Below, in pieces: positions 44,548 to 55,587 of a stretch of 64,000 bases of DNA (position 1 is the stretch's first letter; the number at the start of each line of letters is the position of its first letter). Location: contig NZ_BAVZ01000007.1 in the NCBI RefSeq assembly GCF_000576305.1, positions 124,001 to 188,000 of the forward strand. The letters are read 5' to 3'. The notes under the pieces were generated by a model, which ran no database searches, was not told the origin of the DNA, and saw only the letters and a list, made by a program, of their open reading frames with translations. This DNA is from Paenibacillus pini JCM 16418 (GTDB taxonomy: Bacteria > Bacillota > Bacilli > Paenibacillales > Paenibacillaceae). The position numbers and the translations under genes were made by a program.

Positions 44548-46475
44548 ATGGAAGATTTTGCGAAGGCGCTACAGGAGCAGGAGAAGGCGATGGAGAATAT
44601 CCGTCATAAGCTAGCACTGCTACCCGATTTGCCCGGATGCTATTTGATGAAGAATGCAGAGGGCACCATTATTTATGTGGGTAAGGCAAAGGTTCTCAAG
44701 AACCGTGTAAGGTCTTATTTTACGGGAAGTCATAATGGCAAAACACAAAGACTCGTCGCGGATATCCGTGATTTTGAATATATCGTAACCGGAAGTAATA
44801 TTGAGGCACTCATTCTTGAATGTAATCTAATTAAGACTCATTTACCACGCTATAACGTATTGCTTAAAGATGATAAGACTTTTCCATATATTAAAATAAC
44901 CAATGAGAAGCACCCGCGGCTCGAAGTGACCCGCCGTATTCTCAAAGATAAAGCACAATACTTCGGACCTTATCCGAATGCTTACGCTGCCCAGCAGACG
45001 AAGAAGCTGTTGGACCGGATGTATCCACTACGTAAATGCGGTGTGATGCCCAAAGAAGTATGCCTGTATTATCATATGGGGCAATGCTTGGCTCCATGTG
45101 AGAAAGAAGTTGATACCAAAGAATATGACCATATTCGTCAGGAGATCAGCTCTTTTCTAAGTGGTGGGCATGAGGAAATTAAGAAGGAACTGAAGCGCAA
45201 GATGCAAGAGGCTGCCGAGGATCTTTATTTTGAAAGAGCCAAGGAACTACGAGATCAAATTATGAACATCGATGCCATTATGGAGAAACAGAAAATTACT
45301 TCAGTGGATACGAAAGACCGGGATGTGCTGGGATTTGCTGTGGACAAGGGCTGGATGTGTGTGCAAATTCTTTACATGCGTCAAGGGAAAATGATTCAGC
45401 GTCACGCCTCCGTATTTCCTTTCTACGGAGAAGCATACAGTGATTTTATGTCCTTTGTAACACAGTATTATAGCGATAACCCAGCTTTACCACAGGAAAT
45501 GCTTTTGCCTGATCTACCTATACCATTGGAAGAAGCTGCGGCTGGTGTTTCTGTAGAGCTAAACCAAACGATTGAGGGTGCTACTTCAGGGGAAGAAACA
45601 GCTACTGCAGAAATTATGGATGCGATGAGCGGAGCTACGGCACTTCAGGAATGGCTTGGCATTAAAGTGTTAGTGCCTCAACGGGGTACGAAGAAACAGC
45701 TAGTAGGTATGGCTGAGCAGAATGCTAGAGTAGCACTTGATGAGAAGTTCCGTTTAATTGAACGGGATGAAGAGCGTACTTCTAAAGCGGCAAGCAATCT
45801 GGGTGAACATATTGGAATTGATTCATTGCACCGAATTGAAGCTTTTGATAACTCTAATATTCAAGGAACGAATCCAGTCTCCGCGATGGTTGTATTTATA
45901 GATGGTAAACCGGAGAAGAAAGAGTACCGCAAATATAAAATCCGTTCCGTTCAAGGACCGGATGATTATGATACGATGCGTGAAGTTGTGCGTCGTCGGT
46001 ATGAGCGAGCGCTGAAGGAGAATCTCGAACTTCCAGATTTAATTGTCGTGGATGGAGGTAAGGGGCAAATTTCAGCAGCTGCAGATGTACTGCAGAATGA
46101 ATTGGGGCTATTCATTCCCGTATGCGGTCTAGTTAAAGATGTGAAGCATAGAACAGCACAACTGATGGTTGGAGATCCACCAGAGCCCATCTCGCTAGCG
46201 CGTGACAGTCAAGAATTCTACTTGCTACAGCGTATCCAAGATGAGGTTCACCGTTTTGCAATTACATTCCACCGCGAACAGCGTGGTAAATCCATGGTGA
46301 CATCGAAGCTAGATGCAATACCAGGTATTGGCGAGAAACGGCGCAAAGTGCTACTTAAACATTTTGGTTCACTTAAAAAAATAAAAGAGGCCAGTGTCGA
46401 AGATTCCGGCCTCTCTCGATTGGCGAGAAACTCGCCAGAGAAATTATAACTGCCCTTCAGGATGAGGAGTCGTAA
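44548..46475 (+). CDS. uvrC: Excinuclease ABC subunit C (frameshift near the end)
   Basis: The start at 44548 (MEDFAKALQ) follows GGGAGGGGGAGG. The GIY-YIG nuclease domain opens with [27 protein letters not shown] motif near [11 protein letters not shown]; the RNase H-like C-terminal nuclease has [11 protein letters not shown] and VVDGGKGQ; the helix-hairpin-helix is [15 protein letters not shown]. At 46404 one missing T (GATTCC for GATTTCC) cuts off the true tail, which restored reads [18 protein letters not shown] to a stop at 46475 (642 aa). UvrC makes both incisions in nucleotide excision repair with UvrA and UvrB. Its 3' end overlaps the convergent CPBP gene by 32 bp. Confidence 0.94.
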
Positions 46476-48132
46476 TATACGACTTCTCTTTCTTTTTGGG
46501 GCTAAAGAGGTAAATCAGATAAGCGATGACGGCTGGCATGATCAGAGCAGCGATACCTACGGTAATATTGAGTGCATCGCCTAGCATCATGATGCTAAGA
46601 CCCATTAGAATGCTGTCGAAGAGACATGGCTGAACATAACCGTGATATATCCATGCCTTAGGAAAATCAGACTGAATATTAATCCAACAATGGTTAGTTC
46701 AATCGGGCGAGAGATGACTGGATATATTGGATAGAGCGTATGTCCAAGCGCCCAGATTAAGGTAGGGATTAAGCATGCGATAAAGGTATTACGAACAATT
46801 TTCTTCATCATTGGAATCCCAAATAGTCTGTACACGGCTTCTTCAGAAATACCGGCCATCCAAGCATGATTGGCAGCAGCCAAGGATATACCATATTATA
46901 AGGAGACTGTGTAGCATCTGTCGTAGACCAAGTATGTATGGTCTTATCAAGTACAATGTAAATGATGGACTGTACCCCGAGCAGAATGAAAGCCCATAAA
47001 TAACCTGTGAACATGCTGTGAAGCACGTATTTTCCGTATCCAGCTCTTTGGCACGTGCCCAAGGATTGATGCCAAGTTTACGCCATAACCCGTTTCCTCC
47101 AACGAGTGAGAAGTAGAGTAGCACTGTCATAAGTAGGGTTAAGATACCCTGGATAATAAAGGCAAACTGTAGACCTGCACCAGATAAGCCTTGGGACTTA
47201 AATACTGGTAGCATGTTGATTGCACTAAGCATAGATACAACGAAATAGAATACGCTTAGGAAAATTCCTCTTTTAAAGGAAGTATGTTGTCTGGTTAGAA
47301 TGCTGTAAATAATAGCCAGAACGCCAAGCGCAAAGGTTAATAACGCATATCCGAGTCCTGTTAGCCATTTTGCTTTATTAGTCTCTTTTTTTACATAATC
47401 TGAATGAGATTCTGGAACCGCGAAGACGGGCTCAAATGATCGAATCTGACCTTCCTCATAGGTAAAGGTGAGTTTTAGCTTGGAATCTCGAATGGTTCTG
47501 GAGTTATCGGTGTATACCAATCCAGCTTCATCGGCACCACTTGTTACTTGTAGTTTAGTCTTATCAAATCCCCAGGCTTTGATTACAGGAAGAGCAAGCT
47601 GCTCTTTCTCTTCTTGTGATATATTGCCTTCAACGATATGCATTTTCTCGCTCCGAAGGTTTGAATCGGATTGGAGTAAGGCTGCTGCGTAGTTTGAATA
47701 AGCAGGTTCTTGTGAATAAGCAAGAGCTTTGCCTGTATTCATATGTACATCGACATTCACATAGCCCCCTGTTTCTTCAGGTAGGCGAACACGGTATATA
47801 TCATAGGGAAACTGCTTTTCAAAAGTTTTATTATATTTGTCTAAGAGCTTTTCTTTGGATAAATATCCATATAAATCGGAATGGCTCTGATACGTTACTA
47901 GCGCCTTTTCCGTGTCTACAATTTTCATATGTAAGACAGATGCAGCAAATGTGCGTGCCGTGCCTTCGGCCTCACTTTTGCTTATGACCTTCGTATTTTG
48001 CTGGTTTAGGGTATCTGAGGAAGAAGAAGGGAACACTTGAAAAATTAAAAATAAAACAAGGCCAATGCCTCCGAGTAAACCGAGCAGTTTATAATTCACT
48101 TTGAGCACTAACGGCTCTCCAATGGGATTCAT
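46444..48132 (-). CDS. CPBP family intramembrane metalloprotease (three frameshifts)
   Basis: Three partial frames join into a ~563-aa membrane protein when one base is added at each of 47030-47033, 46860-46861 and 46619-46620. The Met at 48132 follows AAGGGGG. An N-terminal helix (~12-32) is followed by a ~210-residue extracytoplasmic domain, then about eight membrane helices. The CPBP motifs are EEAVYR, ALGHTLY and HVSFD (Glu/His metal ligands). Such proteins are Rce1-like proteases, or bacteriocin-immunity proteins in Firmicutes. The large outer domain is unusual for the family. The substrate is unknown. Confidence 0.78.
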
Positions 48133-48437
48133 ATATTTCCCCCTTATCATTTATAGTTAAATAACAATATAAGGTAAAGATAGCACACGATATCTATCTA
48201 TAGCCAGTATTCCCGAAAAAGATGGTATTAAAAGAAGAGAAAAACTGTGGGAAAAAGCGAAATCAGAAGAAAATGGAAGCATGATATAATGTTTGTTTTA
48301 TAATCAGGTCATTTTCAGTTCCATACTCTCCAATTAAACCTTTGTGAAGTCTAACATTTAGGATTATAATTTTGATGCCATATAGATTGAATGAAGTTTC
48401 AATACATATATGCTTGTTCATATGAATTTAATTGAAT

Positions 48438-48626
48438 ATAACGCCGAATTTCTATTTGAAAGCGGGGGAACCATTATTTATGGGGTGAAGTTCATTTATC
48501 GTCTCTTTTGTAGACCGAAGGTGAACCGGGCAACCTGTGCATGCCCGAATCCGTCAGCTAACCTCGTAGGCGTTATGCAAGCAGGAGCCAAACCGAAGGG
48601 CATTGGATTTCCGATGTCTTTTTTTG
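48438..48626 (+). ncRNA. c-di-AMP riboswitch (ydaO-yuaA type) with terminator
   Basis: The aptamer shows the conserved blocks AACGCCGAATT, AAGCGGGGGAACCA, GGGGTGAA, CCGGGCAACC, GCCCGAATCCGTCAGCTAACC and TCGTAGGCGTT. A terminator follows (GGCATTGG, ATTT, CCGATGTC, then TTTTTTT at 48619-48625). c-di-AMP binding turns off K+ uptake genes. It stands directly ahead of ktrB. Confidence 0.95.
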
Positions 48627-48654
48627 TTTTGATTTTTTTGAAGAGGTGACTAAT

Positions 48655-49995
48655 GTGCTTACTAAAATGAAATGGTTTCAGCTATCTCCACCGCAAATTC
48701 TCGTCATGGGGTTTGCCGCAATTATTCTAATTGGGACCTTTCTGCTAATGTTACCGATATCCAACACAACAGGGAGGCCTCTGAATTTCATCGACGCGCT
48801 GTTTACCTCGACTTCAGCCACCTGTGTAACTGGTCTTGTTGTCAAAGATACAGGTACATTCTTTAGTACGTTTGGGCAGGTAGTCATTATTGTACTCATT
48901 CAAGTCGGCGGATTGGGATTCATGACTATGGCAACATTGTTCGCATTGGCATTTAAGCGGAAAATTTCATTACGTGATCGATTGCTGCTGCAGGAAGCGA
49001 TGAATCAGGGTTCAATGGAAGGCATTGTACGGCTTATCCGTAAAGTGCTGTTCTATTCATTAGCTATTGAAAGCTGTGGAGCTATTCTCCTAGCCTTCCG
49101 GTGGTCCTTCGATATGCCGATTGGGAGAGCAATATATTACGGTATTTTCCACGGTATTTCAATGTTTAACAATGCAGGATTTGACTTGTTCGGGCATTTC
49201 AACAGTTTAACCGGATATGTTTATGATCCATTAGTTAACTTTGTTGTGATGTTTCTAATCGCATCCGGAGGTATTGGATTCATCGTCATGTCCGATTTAG
49301 TGGATTTTCGTAAAAAACGTAGACTTTCGTTACATACCAAAGTGGTACTGTCTATGACAGGCGCTTTAATCATTATTGGTGCCATTGTTATATTCATATT
49401 TGAATTTACCAATCCGAAGACGCTGGGATCGCTCAATTGGGGCGGCAAAATTCTGGCTTCCTTCTTCCAATCCGTTTCTCCACGAACGGCGGGAGCAAAT
49501 ACGATTGATCTAGGAGCCATGCGCCAGGCATCCCAGTTTTTCATAGTTATTCTTATGTTCATTGGGGCTTCACCCGGTTCAACGGGCGGAGGGATCAAGA
49601 CGACGACCTTTACCATTATGATAGGTGCTGTTATTGCGATGATACGAGGAAAAGAGGATATCGTGCTCTATCGTTATCGTTTGCCACAAGAACGTATTTT
49701 TAAAGCACTTACGATTACCTTTCTAGCCTTGCTGCTTGTGGTAGGGGTATCCATGGTTCTCTCGACAACAGAGGATAGCAGCTTCCTGATGATTCTGTAC
49801 GAAACGACCTCAGCCTTTGGTACAGTGGGATTGACTATGGGTTTAACTACACATTTAACAGTCATCGGTAAAATCCTTATAAGTTTGACGATGTTTGCTG
49901 GCCGTCTTGGTCCGCTTACGCTTGGTTATGCACTTGGGCCTAAAAAGGGTAAAGAATTGTATCGGCACCCTGAAGGTAAAATAATTATTGGATAG
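48655..49995 (+). CDS. ktrB: KtrB-type potassium uptake transporter
   Basis: A 446-aa protein of the TrkH/KtrB family: four membrane-pore-membrane repeats with filter-like segments TSATCVTGL, MFNNAGFDLF, SVSPRTAGAN and TSAFGTVGLTMG. It takes up K+, usually with Na+ coupling, together with the KtrA ring. I prefer the GTG at 48655, which has GAGGTGA 5 nt upstream, to the GTG inside that site at 48646. It is controlled by the c-di-AMP riboswitch just upstream. Confidence 0.93.
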   Translation: MLTKMKWFQLSPPQILVMGFAAIILIGTFLLMLPISNTTGRPLNFIDALFTSTSATCVTGLVVKDTGTFFSTFGQVVIIVLIQVGGLGFMTMATLFALAFKRKISLRDRLLLQEAMNQGSMEGIVRLIRKVLFYSLAIESCGAILLAFRWSFDMPIGRAIYYGIFHGISMFNNAGFDLFGHFNSLTGYVYDPLVNFVVMFLIASGGIGFIVMSDLVDFRKKRRLSLHTKVVLSMTGALIIIGAIVIFIFEFTNPKTLGSLNWGGKILASFFQSVSPRTAGANTIDLGAMRQASQFFIVILMFIGASPGSTGGGIKTTTFTIMIGAVIAMIRGKEDIVLYRYRLPQERIFKALTITFLALLLVVGVSMVLSTTEDSSFLMILYETTSAFGTVGLTMGLTTHLTVIGKILISLTMFAGRLGPLTLGYALGPKKGKELYRHPEGKIIIG

Positions 49996-50014
49996 AGGAG
50001 TTAATTGGAGAGAG

Positions 50015-50682
50015 ATGAAGATACAACAATTTGTCGTGATCGGTTTAGGTCGTTTCGGATCAAGCCTGGCACTTGAGCTTATGGATTTAGGATATGAGGT
50101 ACTGGGTCTTGATAAAAATGAAGAGATTGTCAATGATCTTAGTGATCAGTTGACCCATACAGTTGTAGCTGATGCGACCGACGAAGAAGTATTGAAGTCG
50201 CTCGGAATTCGTAATTTCGATTGTGGAATCGTGCTATTGGCGATGATATTCAGATGAGCATTCTGGCAGCCATATTGCTGAAAGAATTAGGAGTACAAAC
50301 GGTAGTTGCTAAAGCAATATCTATTCTACATGGCAGAGCATTAGAAAAACTCGGTGTAGATCGCGTCATATTCCCAGAGAGGGATATGGGTATTCGTGTG
50401 GCTCACCAGCTTGTTACGCCAAATCTTGTTGATTACATTGAGATATCTAAAGATTACAGCATCGTAGAAATGACCGTTCCGGCTACTTTGGATGGTAGAA
50501 CGTTGAACGAGGTCAACACGAGAACACGTTTTGGTTGTAGTATTGTTGCACTTCATAGACCAGGTGGAATTATCATTGCTCCAACAGCGATGGACAAATT
50601 ACAAACCGGAGATATCATGGTTATTATCGGTTCGAACGTAAATATTGATCGTTTTGAAAAAGAAGCTGCGGATATAAATTAG
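50015..50682 (+). CDS. ktrA: KtrA-type RCK regulatory subunit (frameshifted)
   Basis: The Met at 50015 (MKIQQFVVIGLGRFG) follows GGAGAGAG; GLGRFGSSLA is the nucleotide-binding Rossmann motif of the RCK_N domain. At 50230-50232 one missing G breaks the frame; restored it reads VAIGDDIQMSILAAILLKELG, giving 222 aa, the same length as Bacillus KtrA. The RCK_C domain (~140-220) ends DIMVIIGSN. It gates KtrB in response to ATP/ADP and c-di-AMP. The gene lies in an operon between ktrB and an antiporter gene. Confidence 0.92.
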
Positions 50683-50698
50683 AGAGCGGGAAGAAAAT

Positions 50699-51942
50699 AT
50701 GGAGTCGTCCACAACGGAAATCATTCATCATATCTTAATTCTGCTGCTCTTCGTCATTACGATCGGAATGTTATCCGGTCGGTTAGCGGCGTGGCTTAAG
50801 TTACCCGATGTAGCTGTATTTATTGTCGTTGGTATGTTGATTGGTCAAGGACTTCACCTCATTAATACAACGAGCAGTTCGTTAATGAATCAACTCATTC
50901 TAAGCGTGGGATCAGCTCTGATTCTGTTTGATGGTGGTAGAAATCTAAAACTGAGCGGGCTTCGTAAAGTATGGATTACGTTGACGATGCTAAGTATTCC
51001 AGGGGTCATTATTACCACAGGGGTTGTGGGCTTGGCAGCCCATTTCCTGTTCAGAATAGATTGGATATATGCTTTTCTGGCAGCGGCTGTTATTGCTTCT
51101 ACAGACCCGGCTCCATTATACCTGTCTTCAAGCAAGTGAAGATTAAAGAGCGTGTTCGTGAAACGGTAGAGAGTGAATCGGCCTTTAATGATGCAACAGG
51201 GTCAATTCTGACCTTTGCTCTGCTCGCTGCAGTTACAGGTGGCGGTTCATTACATATTGGAATGATGGCTTGGGATTTTGTAAAAACAGCGGTTGGCGGT
51301 ATTGTTGTGGGTGCAGTGATCGCCATAATATTAACGTATTTGGTTGCCCATTTCCGTCTTGGTGTACTTAAGGACTATACGACGATCGCGATGATTGTTG
51401 TGGCACTTTCTTCTTATTTAATAGGAGACCTTCTGCATGTTAGCGGATTTATGGCGACGTTTGTTGCAGGACTGATATGGGGAAATGCCGATACGATGGG
51501 ATTATCAATGGATGATAAGCTTGAAGAAACTAGATCGTTCGCGGATAATACGAGCGTTATGATGAGAATGTTAATCTTCATTCTTCTGGGCAGTCAGGTC
51601 AATTTTCAGGTGCTCGGTCAATATTTATGGCCAAGTCTGATTACGGTGTTAGTACTGATGTTCATTGCACGGCCACTCACGATTCTTCTATGTGCATTGC
51701 CAGACCGCAAGGTGAAATGGTCTTGGCGTGAGCTTATATTTATGATGTGGGTACGTGAAACGGGTGTTATTCCAGCTGCTCTAGCAGGTATGATCGCTGG
51801 GTTAGGGGTGGCTCATGCCGACGTTATTTCAGCCGTAACATTTATGGCCATCATGCTTACGATTCTAATTCAGGCGAGCACAACGGCTTTCGTAGCCCGC
51901 AAGTTAGGGCTGGAAGTGAAATCGGTGCCCGGAAACAAATAA
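50699..51942 (+). CDS. CPA1-family cation/proton antiporter (frameshifted)
   Basis: Frames 50699-51139 and 51115-51942 join into 414 aa when one base is added near 51111-51114, restoring IASTDPA then IIPVFKQVKIKERV...ESESAFNDATG, the ion-binding region of NhaP-type antiporters. About 12 transmembrane helices. LFDGGRNLKL and MMWVRETGVIPAALAGM support CPA1. It lies 16 bp after ktrA in the riboswitch-controlled unit. An antiporter in a K+ uptake operon may export K+ or Na+; the direction cannot be read from sequence. Confidence 0.85.
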
Positions 51943-51962
51943 GATTCAAAATGAAAATAGCG

Positions 51963-51994
51963 AAGAGCCCTGCCATCTCATGCAGGGCTCTTTT
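51963..51994 (+). terminator. Terminator of the ktr operon
   Basis: AAGAGCCCTGC pairs with GCAGGGCTCTT around an 8-nt loop, followed by TT and AAT. Confidence 0.87.
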
Positions 51995-52015
51995 AATATG
52001 GAAATCACAATCTCC

Positions 52016-52927
52016 TCAGTTGAGGCTCATCCGTCTGAAGAGTAGACTTGTCTCTTCGATCCAGAGTCTGGCTCCTACGGTCATACCCGCATTTACAGCG
52101 TAGATGAGCGACGTCGTGCGCCGAGTTTCTTTCAAATCCGGGATATGAATAGAGACTAGATCATTGTCTGCGAGCAGTTGACTCCGCAAATAAGATTTAG
52201 GTAGTAGCGCTGCTGCTTTGCAGGTTGGAAGTAATCGTACAATGGCCTCAAAAGAATCCATTTCCATGCGGATGTCTGGAACGATGCCAGTACGATGAAA
52301 TAGATCGTCCGTTAATTTGCGATACCAAGTTCCTGTTGAAAATATAATCATAGGTAGACCCTGCATGAGCTCCATACCCGCATTGGGTTGGTCAGTCAGC
52401 GGATGGTTTCGGGGGAGCACGAGTACTAGATGGTCATCAAAGAGAGGAATGCAGCGTAGTCCAGTCTCTTCTATAGATGAGGCGACAATGCCCGCATCCA
52501 CTTTCTTATCACGTACTGCCGAGACAATCTCGTGCGTTTTGCCCGTTATAAGTTTCAACTCTGCTGTAGGGTGTTTCTCCATAAATGCATTAACCAAGGG
52601 AGGAAGTGTCGTCTGAAGCGTCGTCAAGCTAGCGCCTAAGGTGACAGCAATTTGATCATCTCCTTTGTACTTAGCAATCACCTGCATGAATTTAAGCTGC
52701 TGCTGTCGTTGCTCAAGTGCGAAGGTATATGCTGTTTGTCCAAAAGGAGTTAGCTCCAAACGCTTGCCACGGCGATTAAAAAGGCTGACGCCTAGATCTG
52801 CTTCAAGTTTTGCAATTTTACGTGAGAGAGCGGGCTGTGATAGGTTTAATAGCTTCGAAGCTTTGTTCAAACTGGATTGCTCAACAACGGTTGCAAAAAC
52901 ATCGAGATCTTCAAACAATATATTCAC
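52016..52927 (-). CDS. LysR-family transcriptional regulator divergent from sdhCAB
   Basis: A 303-aa protein. Residues ~3-62 form the LysR HTH (LDVFATVVEQSSLNKASKLLNLSQPALSRKIAKLE), followed by a two-lobed LysR_substrate domain (~90-300). It is divergent from the succinate dehydrogenase operon with a 213-bp shared leader, so it may control sdhCAB and itself, much as CcpC controls TCA genes in Bacillus. The effector is unknown. Confidence 0.9.
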   Translation of the reverse strand: MNILFEDLDVFATVVEQSSLNKASKLLNLSQPALSRKIAKLEADLGVSLFNRRGKRLELTPFGQTAYTFALEQRQQQLKFMQVIAKYKGDDQIAVTLGASLTTLQTTLPPLVNAFMEKHPTAELKLITGKTHEIVSAVRDKKVDAGIVASSIEETGLRCIPLFDDHLVLVLPRNHPLTDQPNAGMELMQGLPMIIFSTGTWYRKLTDDLFHRTGIVPDIRMEMDSFEAIVRLLPTCKAAALLPKSYLRSQLLADNDLVSIHIPDLKETRRTTSLIYAVNAGMTVGARLWIEETSLLFRRMSLN

Positions 52928-53140
52928 CTTCCTGATATTAGGGTATAAAAATAGGAGGCATATTACCTCTTATGCGTTTGTGTTATAACTATTAATAATA
53001 ATATTGCAATTCCATTATAAGATAAAAAGGAGTAACATGAAAAGTGCCACAAGTTGTTCACACTTTTATGGAACTTGGGCTATTCTTATGAAATGTTGAT
53101 TTTTGAAAATGTTGTATATGAGAAAGGGGTACGTCAATTT

Positions 53141-53809
53141 ATGAAGGGTTACTATGCCAGAAAGCTTCACTCGCTTCTGGGGGTCATTCCGCTCGCTTTA
53201 TTTTTTATTGAGCATGCGCTGACGAATTTTGGCGCGTTTGAGGGAGGGCCTAGCCGGTTTAATGCAGGGGTAAAACTGCTCAATGACCTTCCGCTTGTAC
53301 TTGTGCTTGAAGTTGTGCTTATCTACTTACCACTTCTTTATCACGGTGTGTACGGGCTGTATATTGCCTATCAGGCGAAGCCAAATAACGGTCGCTTCGG
53401 TTACGAGCGCAACCTGCGTTACTTGTTGCAACGTGTTACCGGGGTTATTACGTTCGTCTATGTAATTTGGCATGTGTATGAGACTCGTATTCAAGTGGCG
53501 CTTGGTAATGTGACACATGAACAACTAGGTTCAGTTATGCATGACATCGTTACTCAGCCTGTATTATTTACACTTTACTTAATCGGTGTTATTTCTGCAT
53601 CTTTCCACTTCGCTAACGGCATCTGGTCTTTCCTTGTAAGCTGGGGAATCACGGTTGGGCCGAGAGCACAACGCGTATCTTCATATATTTGTATGACATT
53701 ATTTGTCCTTGTTTCTATTATGTTTGTATTGTCTCTCATTGCATTCCGCAGAGTAGAGTTCCAAGAAGCATCCGTATGGATTGATACGGTTAAGTCAGTT
53801 CTAAGTTAA
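53141..53809 (+). CDS. sdhC: Succinate dehydrogenase cytochrome b558 subunit SdhC
   Basis: A 222-aa protein with five transmembrane helices, beginning at the ATG at 53141 (MKGYYARKLHSLLG), preceded by AAAGGGGTACG; the longer frame from 53054 has no site. FFIEHALTNF and YVIWHVYETR hold likely heme-ligand His residues. It is the di-heme membrane anchor that links SdhAB to menaquinone. First gene of sdhCAB. Confidence 0.94.
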   Translation: MKGYYARKLHSLLGVIPLALFFIEHALTNFGAFEGGPSRFNAGVKLLNDLPLVLVLEVVLIYLPLLYHGVYGLYIAYQAKPNNGRFGYERNLRYLLQRVTGVITFVYVIWHVYETRIQVALGNVTHEQLGSVMHDIVTQPVLFTLYLIGVISASFHFANGIWSFLVSWGITVGPRAQRVSSYICMTLFVLVSIMFVLSLIAFRRVEFQEASVWIDTVKSVLS

Positions 53810-53824
53810 GGAGAGTGAGCAGGA

Positions 53825-55569
53825 ATGGCAACATCTAATATTATTATCGTGGGCGGCGGCCTGGCAGGGCTTATGGCTACCATCAAAGCAGCAGAAGCAG
53901 GCGTCCATGTTCACTTATTTTCATTAGTACCCGTAAAAAGATCGCACTCCGTTTGTGCACAGGGCGGTATTAATGGCGCTGTTAACACAAAAGGGGAAGG
54001 AGATTCTCCTTGGCTACACTTTGATGATACGGTATACGGCGGTGACTTCCTAGCTAACCAACCTCCGGTTAAAGCCATGTGTGATGCTGCACCAGGTATC
54101 ATTCACTTGATGGACCGTATGGGCGTTATGTTTAGCCGGACACCGGAAGGACTTCTGGATTTCCGTCGTTTCGGAGGAACTAAATTTCACCGTACGGCTT
54201 TTGCAGGAGCAACAACGGGACAACAATTGCTATATGCACTTGATGAGCAAGTTCGCCGTCATGAGGCAGAAGGTCTTGTAACGAAGCATGAGCATTGGGA
54301 ATTCTTGCAAGCTGTTGTAGATGATGAAGCGTATGCCGCGGTATTTGTGCTCAAGATCTGCGTTCAATGGAAATTCACACGTTTGCAGCGGATGCTGTTA
54401 TTATGGCGAGTGGTGGACCTGGTATTGTGTTCGGTAAAACTACGAACTCCGTCATTAATACGGGAACTGCAGCTAGTGCGCTATATCAACAAGGTGCTTA
54501 TTATGCGAATGGTGAGTTTATTCAAATTCACCCGACTGCGATTCCAGGTGATGACAAGCTGCGCTTGATGTCGGAATCTGCTCGTGGTGAAGGTGGACGG
54601 ATCTGGACGTATAAAGACGGCAAGCCTTGGTACTTCCTTGAAGAGAAATATCCGGCATACGGCAACTTGGTTCCGCGTGATATTGCGACTCGGGAAATCT
54701 TCCATGTATGTGTAGATGAAGGTTTGGGTGTAAACGGTGAGAACACCGTATACCTTGACCTATCACATAAAGATCCGAAGGAACTAGATGTGAAGCTCGG
54801 CGGTATCATTGAAATCTACGAGAAATTCACCGGTGATGATCCACGGAAAATTCCGATGAAGATCTTCCCAGCAGTCCATTATTCCATGGGCGGCATTTGG
54901 GTAGATTATAACCAAATGACAAATATTCCGGGTCTCTTTGCAGCTGGTGAATGTGATTATCAATACCACGGAGCTAACCGTCTAGGTGCTAACTCTCTTG
55001 TATCCGCTATTTATGGCGGTATGGTAGCAGGACCTAAGGCTGTTGAGTATATCAAAGGATTGAAGAAATCGGCTCAAGACTTATCTCCTAGTTTGTACGA
55101 TGGTTACAAGAAACAACAAACGGACAAGTACGAAGGTATCTTGAAGATGAACACAGGTAATGAGAATGCTTATGGTATTCATAAAGAGCTTGGTGAAATC
55201 ATGACCAACAATATGACCGTTGTGCGATATAACAAAAAGCTTGAGCAAACCATCAGCACGATTAAGGATATGAAGGTGCGTTACAAGAATATCAACATCA
55301 ATGATACGTCACGTTGGAATAATCCGGGCGTAGCGTTTACCCGTCAACTGTGGAACATGCTGGAGTTAGCTGAAGCGATGACACTCGGAGCGTTGCTGCG
55401 TAACGAAAGCCGTGGAGCTCACTACAAACCTGAATTCCCAGATCGTAACGATGAGGAGTTCTTGAAGACAACAAAAGCGAAGTGGACTCCGAACGGACCT
55501 GAAATTTCTTATGAACCTGTGGACGTTTCCTTGATTCCTCCGCGGATTCGCGATTATTCCAAAGATTAA
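53825..55569 (+). CDS. sdhA: Succinate dehydrogenase flavoprotein SdhA (frameshifted)
   Basis: Frames 53825-54568 and 54367-55569 join into 581 aa when one G is added at 54340 (GCGGTA to GCGGGTA), restoring AAGICAQDLRSMEI. FAD motif IIIVGGGLAGLMATIKA; the flavin-linking His region RSHSVCAQGGIN; substrate residues in HYSMGGIWVD and HGANRLGANSL. It oxidises succinate to fumarate, passing electrons to SdhB. It follows sdhC by 15 bp. A real disruption of a TCA enzyme is unlikely, so this is probably a sequencing error. Confidence 0.95.
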
Positions 55570-55587
55570 GTAGAAGGGGGAATAGAC

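Noticed and set aside
48410..48649. A 79-codon frame at 48.4-48.6 kb
   Set aside because: It overlaps the c-di-AMP riboswitch and terminator, which explain the sequence.
53825..55569. sdhA as a real pseudogene
   Set aside because: The break is one missing G. The rest of the gene is intact, sdhC and sdhB are intact, and the same type of error recurs across the window.
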